From: Defluviicoccus sp. | Lineage (GTDB): Bacteria; Pseudomonadota; Alphaproteobacteria; MPNO01 | Direction of reading: 5' to 3' | DNA: 64,000 nucleotides | Assembly: GCA_028820505.1 (NCBI GenBank) | Contig: JAPPIT010000061.1 | Coordinates: 19,667 to 83,666, forward strand | Shown: positions 18,790 to 26,832 of the stretch, one piece after another | Numbering within the stretch: the stretch's first letter is position 1 | Layout of the letters: every line of letters starts with the position of its first letter | Notes under the pieces: model-generated | Database searches by the model: none | Seen by the model: the letters and a program-made list of their open reading frames with translations, nothing else | What the model was told of the DNA's origin: nothing | Position numbers and translations under genes: made by a program

Positions 18790-19860
18790 TCAGCGGATGA
18801 TCGTCTTCAGGTACGCCTTCGCTTCCGCGCCGATATCGGTGTAGCCGCTGAGCAGGGCGCCCCCCTTCTCGCCCGCGAGCCAGAACGGCGCCGACTTCGT
18901 CGCCTTGGAGAAGTTGGCGACCGTGCGCTTGTCGGCCCAGTTCGCCGCGTAGGCCTTGCGCATCGCGGCGACGACATTGTCCGGCGTGCCCGGCGGCAGC
19001 ATCATCCACATCGCCCAGACCTGGTGCGCGGCGAACCACTTGTAGGCCTCGAACATCGGCCCCGACGGCGCCTTGCCCTTCGCCTTCTTGTAGAACGCCA
19101 CGAAATTCGGCACGTCGCCGAAGGACTTGCCGTGGTCTTCCGGCGTGTCGGAGCCGATCGGGAACGACGAGTGGTAGAAGAGGTCGACCGCGCTGCCCTT
19201 CTTCACCAGGTCGTTCTTGTAGAACACCCAGTAGCCGATATCGCCCGTCGAGATCGCCTGGATCTCGTTCTGCATCAGCCCCGCCTTCAGTTTCGGCTGG
19301 TTCTTGTAGCCGATCGCGAAACGGTAGGGGATGCCCAGCATGTCGAAGGAGAAGCGCGAGAACAGGCCGAGCGCGCCGCCCGGAATCCGCGCGCCCACGT
19401 TGAAGTTCTTGGCCTTGACGATGTCCTCGCGGCTCTTCAGCCCGCCCGCGAGGTCCGACCGCGCGATGGTGACGAAATTGACCCCGATCACGCCGACCGC
19501 GTTGAACTCCGCCGGGACGTATTTGACGCCCTTGAGGCCGAACAGCAGGCCGGGGAAGTTCATCGGCCCCCACAGCATCTGGGTGCCGTCCTTCTTGGCC
19601 CGGTTGAAGACGAAGTTGATCCCCTTCTGGCCGCCGCCCCCGACGATGTTCCTGACCTTGATGGTCGGCTTGCCCGGGATGTGGTCCGAGAAGGTCTTGG
19701 AGAAGCGCTGCGCCTGCCGGCTCAGCCCGCCGCCGGCGCCGGCCGGCACGATCAGCTCGATCGTCTTGCCGGAAAAGTCCTGCGCGCCCGCGGGCACGCC
19801 GCCGATCGACAATCCGAGGCCGGCCAGGCCGGCCGCAACAAGCGTTGTGGTTCTCGTCAT
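18790..19860 (-). CDS. tctC: TTT-family periplasmic substrate-binding protein
   Basis: 356-aa solute-binding protein of the TctC/Bug type. A Sec signal peptide covers residues 1-26 (MTRTTTLVAAGLAGLGLSIG...AGAQ, cleavage after AGA or AQ). The mature part begins DFSGKTIELIVPAGAGGGLSRQAQRF, the family's substrate-loop pattern. The start ATG at 19860 has AGGGAG upstream. It is the first gene of tctC-tctAB-ASST. The ligand cannot be told from sequence; Bug proteins bind many carboxylates. Confidence 0.88.
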   Translation of the reverse strand: MTRTTTLVAAGLAGLGLSIGGVPAGAQDFSGKTIELIVPAGAGGGLSRQAQRFSKTFSDHIPGKPTIKVRNIVGGGGQKGINFVFNRAKKDGTQMLWGPMNFPGLLFGLKGVKYVPAEFNAVGVIGVNFVTIARSDLAGGLKSREDIVKAKNFNVGARIPGGALGLFSRFSFDMLGIPYRFAIGYKNQPKLKAGLMQNEIQAISTGDIGYWVFYKNDLVKKGSAVDLFYHSSFPIGSDTPEDHGKSFGDVPNFVAFYKKAKGKAPSGPMFEAYKWFAAHQVWAMWMMLPPGTPDNVVAAMRKAYAANWADKRTVANFSKATKSAPFWLAGEKGGALLSGYTDIGAEAKAYLKTIIR

Positions 19861-20008
19861 CTCGTCGCTCCCTGTTTCCCGTCGGCGAACGATAGATCGG
19901 GCGCACGGCCGACATCAAGCCGGCGAGGGACGGCGCCTCTACCGCAACGCCCTCAAGTCGGACAGACTGTCAGGCAGCGATATGCAGGGAAGTTCGGAGA
20001 ACCGGGAG

Positions 20009-20854
20009 ATGAGACGGCGAGACAAAGGAGCCCCCTGCGACGGTACGGTGCGGGCCCGGCTCAACTACTCCGTCGATACCGGCGAGCCGCCGGTCGACAT
20101 GGTCAGGCCGCCGGGCGAAGGCCAGGGAGAGCGGGTCGGCGTGGTCTTCGACCCCCACGACGTCACCGTCCATGACGCCCGTCCGCTGGCCCAGGACTTC
20201 GACCTCGACCGCGAGGGCGTGGTTCTGCTGGACCACAAAACGACGGTGAAGAGCTTCTACGACGACGCGGAAGTCGTCTCCGTCTACTACCCCGAGGCGG
20301 AGGCGATCGTCCAAGCCGCGACCGGAGCCGACAAGGTCATCGTCTTCGATCACACGATCCGTATCGACGACGAGGCCAGGCAGGCCGCTCTGAAAGTGCG
20401 CGCACCGGTGCAGGTCATGCACAACGACTTCGCCGATATATCCGCGCCCCGGCGCGTCCGCGACCTGCTGCCGCCCGACGAGGCCGAGGCGCGGCTGAAC
20501 AAGCGCTACGGCTCGATCAACGTCTGGCGCTCGATCGCCGGCCCGGTCCGGACCCGGCCGCTGGTCGTCTGCGACGCCGGAAGCATCGACGACGACAGGG
20601 ACTGGATCCCCGTGGAACGCCACTACCCGGATCGGGTCGGGGTGACCATGAACCTCCGATACAATCCCGGCCACCGGTGGTACTACTTCCCGGGGCTTGA
20701 CGAAGACGAGGCGGTGCTGCTCAAGAACTACGATTCCCGGACCGACGGCACGGCCCGCTTCACCGCCCACGGCTCCTTCCACCACCCCGACACCAGGCCC
20801 GACGCAACGCCGCGCGAGAGTATCGAGGTCCGAACCCTGATGTTCTGGGATTGA
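20009..20854 (+). CDS. CmcJ/NvfI-family oxidoreductase-like protein
   Basis: 281 aa, related to the CmcJ/NvfI proteins (cephamycin P8-chain / gibberellin-synthesis-like group), many of which are Fe/2-oxoglutarate-type oxygenases with a double-stranded beta-helix. Segments fitting the family include VMHNDFADISAPRRVRDLLP, INVWRSIAGPVRTRPLVVCDA and YNPGHRWYYFPGLDEDEAVLLKNYDS followed by TAHGSFHHPD. ATG 20009 is chosen because GGAG lies 9 bases upstream; ATG 19982 is also in frame. It is transcribed divergently from the TTT transporter operon, with the two starts 148 bases apart. Substrate unknown. Confidence 0.78.
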   Translation: MRRRDKGAPCDGTVRARLNYSVDTGEPPVDMVRPPGEGQGERVGVVFDPHDVTVHDARPLAQDFDLDREGVVLLDHKTTVKSFYDDAEVVSVYYPEAEAIVQAATGADKVIVFDHTIRIDDEARQAALKVRAPVQVMHNDFADISAPRRVRDLLPPDEAEARLNKRYGSINVWRSIAGPVRTRPLVVCDAGSIDDDRDWIPVERHYPDRVGVTMNLRYNPGHRWYYFPGLDEDEAVLLKNYDSRTDGTARFTAHGSFHHPDTRPDATPRESIEVRTLMFWD

Positions 20855-20859
20855 AGCGG

Positions 20860-21549
20860 CTACGCGTATCCTCGCGGCGGCATTCCGACCGATTTCAGGT
20901 CCGCCCAGGCACGCCGGACCGCGGGCCGCGCCTCGATCGCGTCATGCCATCGCCTGACGTTCGGAAATTCATCCAGCGGCATATTGGGGGCTGCGCGGGT
21001 GTCCGTGTCCGAATAGAACGAGACGTCGGTGCCGTGGATGTGGACGTCCGGATAGCAGGCGATGTCCGCGATCGAATAATCCCCGGCGAGGTACTGGTTT
21101 TGCGCCAGATGGCCGTCCAGTATCGACAGCAGATCGCGCATCACGCCGAGGTAATAGTCTCTTACCTGCGGAACGTCGGTTTCGAAACGGAAAGCGAAGA
21201 GGTTGAACTGCTGGGCAAGCGGCGTCAGCGTCGCGCTGCCGTAGAAAAACCACTGATCGACCCGCGCCCGCAGGCGGGGCGCGTCGGGATAGAGGCCGCC
21301 GCCGGCCTTCTCCGCCAGGTATTTGAGGATCGCGCCCGACTCGCAGAGCGCAATGGGGCGGCCGTCCGGCCCGGCCCGGTCGACGATCGCCGGGATCTTG
21401 TGGCCAGGGCTGATCTTCAGGAACCCGGGGTCGAACTGTTCCCTCCTGCGCAGGTTGACGTGCCTGATCGTGTAGTCGAACCCGGTTTCCTCCACCATCT
21501 GCCGCGCCTTGTAGCCGTTGTCGGTCGTCCAGAAATAGAGATCGATCAA
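20860..21549 (-). CDS. Glutathione S-transferase family protein (YghU/YfcG-like)
   Basis: 229 aa. The N-terminal thioredoxin-like domain begins IDLYFWTTDNGYKARQMVEE, where the TDN replaces an active-site Tyr/Cys in the manner of the YfcG/Nu-class disulfide-bond reductases, and contains HKIPAIVD (cis-Pro) and ESGAILKYLAEK (glutathione-binding Glu-Ser). The C-terminal helical domain has YLAGDYSIADIACYP. The start codon is TTG at 21549, supported by GGGAGGA six bases upstream. Likely glutathione-dependent disulfide or detoxification chemistry. It converges with the CmcJ-like gene. Confidence 0.88.
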   Translation of the reverse strand: MIDLYFWTTDNGYKARQMVEETGFDYTIRHVNLRRREQFDPGFLKISPGHKIPAIVDRAGPDGRPIALCESGAILKYLAEKAGGGLYPDAPRLRARVDQWFFYGSATLTPLAQQFNLFAFRFETDVPQVRDYYLGVMRDLLSILDGHLAQNQYLAGDYSIADIACYPDVHIHGTDVSFYSDTDTRAAPNMPLDEFPNVRRWHDAIEARPAVRRAWADLKSVGMPPRGYA

Positions 21550-21839
21550 CGCTCGTCCTCCCGTTGGGGCGGCGGAGGGGAACCCGGCTCCACCGCGATT
21601 GCCCGATCCTCGTCGCTACGACAAGGGCGAACAACGCGAAACAGGGGCGTTCCTGTGGAATTCGGCGGCACGAGCGGCTTTGCGACGGTCCCGGCGGTCG
21701 TTATTGTCCGTGCGCCTTCGAGAGTGCCCGAGTTCCAGACAAACCGCGCATTTAGATTTCCGGAAGGCGAGAAGGGTCTCGAAAGACCGGCCTCCGGATC
21801 ACACATCTAGATTGTCAGACCGGCGCGAGGTGCCTGCCC
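21550..21839. other. 290-base gap without a supported gene
   Basis: The region lies between the divergent GST gene and the DedA-like gene. An 86-codon minus-strand frame (21806-21546) runs into the GST start but shows no recognisable motif or own ribosome-binding site. The right part is locally AT-richer (about 21745-21815) and may hold the promoter for the DedA-like gene; no clear consensus boxes were found. Confidence 0.4.
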
Positions 21840-22574
21840 ATGTCCGAGACGGAAACCCCTTCTGGCGGCTTTAGCGTCAAACGCCTGCTGCCGGTCGCCG
21901 TGCTAGTCGCGGGCCTTGTCGCGTTCTTCGTTTTCGATCTCGACCGGTTCGTCACGCTCGATGCGCTCAAGACCCACCGCGCGGTTCTCCAGGAATGGGT
22001 CGCTTCGCAAGGGGCGCTCGCCTGGCTCGTCTACGCCGCCATCTACATGGTGGCCGTGGCGTTCTCGATTCCGGGCGGCGCGGTGCTCACGATCGCCGGC
22101 GGCTTCATGTTCGGGCCCTTCGTCGCGACCGGGGTCGTGGTCGTCGGCGCGACCTGCGGCGCGACCCTCCTGTTCCTGGCCGCGCGCTACGCCTTCGCCG
22201 ATTACCTCCGCGGCAAGGCGGGCGGGGCCATGCGTCGGATGGAGGCGGGGTTCAACGAGAACCCGGTGAGCTACATGCTCGTCCTCCGGCTGGTTCCGCT
22301 GTTTCCGTTCTGGCTCGTCAACCTGGTACCCGCCTTTCTCGGCGTGAAGCTCGGGACCTATTTCCTGAGCACGCTGGTGGGCATTATCCCGGGGACGTTC
22401 GTCTACGCGCTGGTCGGCGACGGGGCCGGCGCGGTGCTCGATGCGGGCGGCGATCTCGATCTCGGGATCATATTCGAGCCGCGCTTCCTGGCCCCGATTA
22501 TCGGGCTGGCGGTACTCGCCTGTATCCCGATCCTCTACAAGCGGATCCAGGCACGGCGCAGCGCGCAGCAATGA
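21840..22574 (+). CDS. TVP38/TMEM64 family (DedA-like) membrane protein
   Basis: 244 aa, VTT-domain inner-membrane protein. About five to six hydrophobic segments flank the conserved VAFSIPGGAVLTIAGGFMFGP and the R-x-F/NENP...LRLVPLFPFWLVNLVPAFLGV block, the VTT signature. Family members have been linked to lipid scrambling and membrane homeostasis. The stop overlaps the next start (ATGA, 22571-22574), and this pairing with a mercuric-reductase-like flavoprotein is common in bacteria. Confidence 0.9.
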   Translation: MSETETPSGGFSVKRLLPVAVLVAGLVAFFVFDLDRFVTLDALKTHRAVLQEWVASQGALAWLVYAAIYMVAVAFSIPGGAVLTIAGGFMFGPFVATGVVVVGATCGATLLFLAARYAFADYLRGKAGGAMRRMEAGFNENPVSYMLVLRLVPLFPFWLVNLVPAFLGVKLGTYFLSTLVGIIPGTFVYALVGDGAGAVLDAGGDLDLGIIFEPRFLAPIIGLAVLACIPILYKRIQARRSAQQ

Positions 22575-23992
22575 AGAGGCACCGGGTCGATCTCTGCGTG
22601 ATCGGGGCGGGGTCCGGCGGGCTCAGCATTGCCGCCGGAGCGTCCCAGATGGGCGCCTCGGTGGTGCTGATCGAGCGCGACCGGATGGGCGGCGATTGCC
22701 TCAATGTCGGCTGCGTTCCGTCGAAGGCGTTGATCGCGGCCGCGGGCGCCGCCGAGGCCGCGCGGGGCGCCGGCAGGTTCGGTATCCGACTCGGCCCGCC
22801 GGAGATCGATTTCGCCCGGGTGCACGGCCATGTCCACGGCACGATCGCGGCGATCGCCCCGCACGACTCGGTCGAGCGCTTCGAGGCGCTCGGCGTGACG
22901 GTGATCCGGGAGCACGGCCGCTTCACCGGCCCGCGGACGGTGGCGGCGGGCGGGCACGAGATCGAGGCGCGGCGCTTCGTCATCGCCACGGGATCGAGGC
23001 CGGCGGCGCCGCCGATCCCGGGGCTGGAGGACGTCCCCTATCTCACCAACGAGACGGTCTTCGATCGCACCGTCCTGCCGTCGCCGCTGATCGTCATCGG
23101 CGGCGGCCCGATCGGGCTCGAGCTCGCCCAGGCGCATCGCCGCCTCGGCGCCGAGGTGACGGTGCTGGAAATGTTCACGGCGCTCGGCAAGGACGATCCG
23201 GAACTCGCGGAGATCGTCGTCGCACGGCTCCGCAAGGAGGGCGTGATACTGCGCGAAGGGGTCGGGGTTACGAGGGTTGCCCCGGCCGATGACGGTATCG
23301 AGGTGGAAATCGAGGACGACGGCACGACCGGGACGCTCGCCGCCGCCGACCTGCTGGTCGCCGCGGGCCGGCGCCCGAATATCGACGACCTCGGTCTCGA
23401 AGCCGCGGGGATCGAGCGCGACAAGGCGGGGCTGGTGGTGGACGACAGGCTGAGAACCACCAACCGCCGGGTCTATGCGGCGGGCGACGCGGCGGGCAAA
23501 TACCAGTTCACCCACGTGGCCTCCTACCATGCGGGAATCGTCATCCGCAACGCGCTGTTCCGGCTCCCCGCAAAGATCGACGACCGCGCCGTTCCCTGGG
23601 TGACCTACACCGATCCCGAGCTCGCCCATGTCGGGATGACCGAGGCGGTGGCGCGGGAACGCGTCGGCGATATCCGGGTGCTGCGCTTTCCCTTCGCGGA
23701 GAACGACCGCGCCTGGGCGGAGCGCGCGACCGACGGTCTCGTCAAGGTCGTGACCTCGAAGAAAGGCGCGGTGCTGGGCGCCAGCATCGTCGGCGCCCAC
23801 GCGGGCGAGCTCATCCAGACCTGGATCCTGCCGGTTGCCAGGGCGATGCACGTCAAGCACGTCGCCGGGCTCATCATGCCCTATCCGACACTCGGCGAAG
23901 CCAACAAGCGGGCGGCGGGCTCGTTCTTCACGCCCACCCTGTTCGGACCCCGGATGAAGCGCATCGTGCGCCTGCTGGCCAGGCTGGGGTGA
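22571..23992 (+). CDS. Pyridine nucleotide-disulfide oxidoreductase (mercuric reductase-like)
   Basis: 473-aa FAD flavoprotein. The N-terminal FAD motif is VIGAGSGGLSIAAGASQMG. The redox disulfide is in GGDCLNVGCVPSKAL (CxxxxC). The NAD(P) motif is VIGGGPIGLELAQAHRRLG, the second FAD motif is VYAAGDAAG, and a C-terminal dimer domain ends near PYPTLGEANKRAAG. MerA's N-terminal HMA domain and C-terminal Cys pair are absent, so it is probably not a true mercuric reductase; the natural electron acceptor is unknown. It is translationally coupled to the DedA-like gene. Confidence 0.88.
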   Translation: MKRHRVDLCVIGAGSGGLSIAAGASQMGASVVLIERDRMGGDCLNVGCVPSKALIAAAGAAEAARGAGRFGIRLGPPEIDFARVHGHVHGTIAAIAPHDSVERFEALGVTVIREHGRFTGPRTVAAGGHEIEARRFVIATGSRPAAPPIPGLEDVPYLTNETVFDRTVLPSPLIVIGGGPIGLELAQAHRRLGAEVTVLEMFTALGKDDPELAEIVVARLRKEGVILREGVGVTRVAPADDGIEVEIEDDGTTGTLAAADLLVAAGRRPNIDDLGLEAAGIERDKAGLVVDDRLRTTNRRVYAAGDAAGKYQFTHVASYHAGIVIRNALFRLPAKIDDRAVPWVTYTDPELAHVGMTEAVARERVGDIRVLRFPFAENDRAWAERATDGLVKVVTSKKGAVLGASIVGAHAGELIQTWILPVARAMHVKHVAGLIMPYPTLGEANKRAAGSFFTPTLFGPRMKRIVRLLARLG

Positions 23993-24087
23993 CCCGCGGG
24001 ACGGCGGCGGAACGGCCTTTCGAGCCGTCGCGTCTATACTGAATTAACACGATTTCACGGGTGTCCGGAGCGGCGTATAGTGAGGTA

Positions 24088-25494
24088 ATGCTCACGCTCG
24101 GAGGTGATGGCTCCAGCCCGCTGACAGGGCTCTCGGCGCGCTTGCTCGTGTTGACGATTTTTTTCGTGATGCTGAGCGAGGTGTTCATCTACGCGCCGTC
24201 GATCGGACGCTATCGCCTGGTTTACATGCAGGAACGGATCGCTACGGCGCACCTGGCCGCGCTGGCGACGTCTTCCCCCGACGGCGGCACGATGTCGCCG
24301 CGGCTCACCGCCGAAATCCTCGACCACGCCCGCTCGCACCGCATCGTCTGCCGAAGCACATCGGAAGTGGCGACGCTGGTCGGCGAGGCGACCCCCAGGA
24401 TCGACGAAGTCTACGATTTGCGCGAGGCGGCCTTTTTCCCGTTGATCTGGGAGGCTTTCCTGGTGCTGGGGCGCAGCGGGAACCGGATGATTGAGGTCGT
24501 CGGACCGGCTCCCAAGGACCCCGATACGCTGGTCCGGACGGTGATCGACGAAGCGCCCATGCGTTACGAGATGCTGGGCTATTCGGAACGGATCCTGTTC
24601 CTTTCGATCGTCATCTCGCTGATTACAGCGACCCTGGTCTATATCAGCCTCCAGCTCCTCTTCGTGCGGCCGATGCTGGGCATCACGGAAAGCATGATCG
24701 CGTTCCGCGCCGATCCCGAGGATCCCCGGCATGCCGTCGCGCCGGGATCGAGGACGGACGAGATCGGGCGGGCGCGCCGCGAGCTGGGAGAAATGCAGCG
24801 CGCGCTGAGGCAGGCGCTGCAGCAACGCTCGCGCCTGGCCGCGCTGGGGACGGCGGTCACCAAGATCAACCACGATCTCCGCAACATCCTGGCGAGCGCG
24901 CAGCTCGTATCGGACCACATCCGGGTCAGCCCGGATCCCCGGGTGCGCCGGATCGCGCCGACCCTCCTGGGCGCCCTGGACCGGGCAATCAAGCTGTGCA
25001 GCCAGACCCTGGCCTTCGCGCATGACGGGGAGCTGCCGCCGTCCTATTCGCGGTTCGGCCTCCGTGCGCTGGTCGAGGAAGTCGGCGACGACCTGCGCGA
25101 AAGCCGGCCGGCTGCTGCGCGTTTCGACTGTGAGGTGCCGGACGGATCGACCGTCGAGGCGGACCGCGACCAGCTGCGCCGCGTGCTGACCAACCTCGCC
25201 CTGAACGCCTACCAGGCGGGAGCGCGGACGGTCCGGGTCGGCGCCCGGCTGGACGACGATTCGGTGACGATCGCAGTTGACGATGACGGGCCGGGACTGG
25301 CCGAACCCGTGCGCGAACGCCTGTTCGAGCCTTTCTCGGGATCGAACCGGATCGGCGGCACGGGGCTGGGCCTGTCGATCGCGCGCGACCTCATGCGGGG
25401 CCACGGAGGGGACGTGCACCTTGTCAAGACCGGGGCGGCGGGAACCGTTTTCGAGATCGTGCTCCCGTCGGAGGGGGCGCGCTCGTCCCGGTAG
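24088..25494 (+). CDS. Sensor histidine kinase (orphan)
   Basis: 468-aa membrane kinase. TM1 is at residues about 17-37, a periplasmic sensor of about 130 residues follows, TM2 is about 168-192, then a HAMP-like linker (RPMLGITESM...DEIGRARREL). The dimerisation/phosphoacceptor domain has KINHDLRNILAS (His262), and the HATPase domain has an N box (NLALNAYQAG), G1 (DDDGPGL) and G2 (GGTGLGLSIARDLMRGHGG). ATG 24088 is chosen; a GTG at 24061 would add 9 residues. No response regulator lies next to it. A TATACT at 24035-24040 may be its -10 box. It converges with the halogenase gene of the RiPP cluster, so it might regulate it, but this is only positional. Confidence 0.85.
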   Translation: MLTLGGDGSSPLTGLSARLLVLTIFFVMLSEVFIYAPSIGRYRLVYMQERIATAHLAALATSSPDGGTMSPRLTAEILDHARSHRIVCRSTSEVATLVGEATPRIDEVYDLREAAFFPLIWEAFLVLGRSGNRMIEVVGPAPKDPDTLVRTVIDEAPMRYEMLGYSERILFLSIVISLITATLVYISLQLLFVRPMLGITESMIAFRADPEDPRHAVAPGSRTDEIGRARRELGEMQRALRQALQQRSRLAALGTAVTKINHDLRNILASAQLVSDHIRVSPDPRVRRIAPTLLGALDRAIKLCSQTLAFAHDGELPPSYSRFGLRALVEEVGDDLRESRPAAARFDCEVPDGSTVEADRDQLRRVLTNLALNAYQAGARTVRVGARLDDDSVTIAVDDDGPGLAEPVRERLFEPFSGSNRIGGTGLGLSIARDLMRGHGGDVHLVKTGAAGTVFEIVLPSEGARSSR

Positions 25495-25508
25495 CGCGGC
25501 GAGCGGGG

Positions 25509-26783
25509 CTAGACGCCGAGTCCCTGGGACATCTGGGCGTAGCTGGTCAGCGGGACGCCGCACATCCGGTCCCAGTCCGCCTTGTCGATGACCGGCCGGT
25601 TCAACAGTTCGATCATGTCGTCGAACTTGCTCAGCGCGGCGCAGCCGGCCGCCCGGGGATTCGCCGCCTCGCGGTGTTGCGGCCAGGCGCGGTCGCGCGC
25701 GTAGCGCCAGAACGCGCTGTCGTGGACGGAGCCGCAGGAATAGTGCCAGCCGACGAACAGGCCGTAGCGAAGCATGTTGTCGATGAGAAACCGGTTCACC
25801 ACCGGCGCGTCGCGTTCGAGATGCTCGACCGGGCGGTTGAGACGCATGTTGAGCACCATACCGATCTGCAGCTGGGCGGATACGATGGCCGTCGCTTCGA
25901 GGGGCTCCATGAAGGCCGCGGCGTTACCGATGCGGGCCACCGCGCCATCGTAAATCTCGCGGTGGACGAAGTTGGGAAACCGAATGACGGCGCGCTGCTC
26001 GAATTCCGAAACGCCATCCGATTCGAGGAACGCGTCGAAGTCCGATTCGACTTCGGACAGACCCGATACGTCGCGGTTGAAGATGTACCCGTAGGACGTG
26101 TGTACGGTTAGCGGAATGACGAATATCCAGCCGTGCGGACGCGCGACCGCACGGGTGTAGGTGTGCTGCCGAACCGGCCCGTCCCCGGGCTCTTCGACGG
26201 TTGCCGGACAACGGCGGATGACGGCCGTATCGGTGGGGATGAAGGAAATGTCGATGTGGCGGCCGGGATCCAGTTCCCCGGGAAACCCGCGGGCATCGAA
26301 GACGAGGTCGTAGCGTTCCGGCGGCAGGCCTTCGAATGCCACCTCCGCGCCGCCCTCCACCCTGGCGATATCGAGCACTTTCGCGTCGATGCGGCGCGCG
26401 CGCGTGCTTTCGCGCAGCAACGCCTCCATCAGGTCGGCGGACAGGTGATAGGCGTAGGACACCTGTTGCGGCGTGAAATAGTGGGTGAAGTCCCGGTTGC
26501 GCCGGCCCCACCCCTCGAACGCGACGCCGTACTTGCGGGTTCCGTTCAGGCGCCGCTGGACGGTTTCGTGCGGCAAACCCGTCAGTCGATGCAGTTCCTC
26601 GACCAGGCTCGGCCAGCTGCCCTCGCCCACGCCGATGACCGGGATGCGGGAGTCGTATATGTGGTGCAGCTCGTGGGCGCTGTCGGGGTGAAGGCGCGAC
26701 ACGCTGGCGGCCGCCAGGGATCCCGCGGTTCCCCGCCCGACGACCGCGATCTTCCGCAGGGATTCGCTACCCGGCCGTATCAA
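25509..26783 (-). CDS. Flavin-dependent tryptophan-halogenase family protein
   Basis: 424 aa. The FAD motif GRGTAG (residues 16-21) is followed by IGVGEGSWPSLVEELHRLTG. Lys84 in GTRKYGVAF aligns with the catalytic Lys79 of PrnA. EPLEATAI places Glu296 at PrnA Glu346, with the next Ser replaced by Ala. The halogenase WxWxIP motif reads WIFVIP (219-224), so the second Trp is Phe. WHYSCGSVHDSAFWR matches the HY...D..FW region. The start is TTG 26783, with GAGG 10 bases before. It is transcribed with the OMP and LolA-like genes, 49 bases after the OMP. The likely role is halogenation of Trp on the nearby RiPP precursor (inference). No flavin reductase is adjacent. Confidence 0.85.
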   Translation of the reverse strand: MIRPGSESLRKIAVVGRGTAGSLAAASVSRLHPDSAHELHHIYDSRIPVIGVGEGSWPSLVEELHRLTGLPHETVQRRLNGTRKYGVAFEGWGRRNRDFTHYFTPQQVSYAYHLSADLMEALLRESTRARRIDAKVLDIARVEGGAEVAFEGLPPERYDLVFDARGFPGELDPGRHIDISFIPTDTAVIRRCPATVEEPGDGPVRQHTYTRAVARPHGWIFVIPLTVHTSYGYIFNRDVSGLSEVESDFDAFLESDGVSEFEQRAVIRFPNFVHREIYDGAVARIGNAAAFMEPLEATAIVSAQLQIGMVLNMRLNRPVEHLERDAPVVNRFLIDNMLRYGLFVGWHYSCGSVHDSAFWRYARDRAWPQHREAANPRAAGCAALSKFDDMIELLNRPVIDKADWDRMCGVPLTSYAQMSQGLGV

Positions 26784-26832
26784 TCCGCATGACCCTCACA
26801 TGGGCGGTCGCCTGCCCGCTTCCGGGATACCG

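Noticed and set aside
21546..21806. 86-codon minus-strand frame upstream of the GST gene
   Set aside because: No motif, no ribosome-binding site, and it overlaps the well-supported TTG start of the GST; kept only as a note on the gap.
22571..23992. Calling the flavoprotein a true mercuric reductase
   Set aside because: The N-terminal metal-binding domain and C-terminal vicinal Cys pair are absent and no other mer genes are near.
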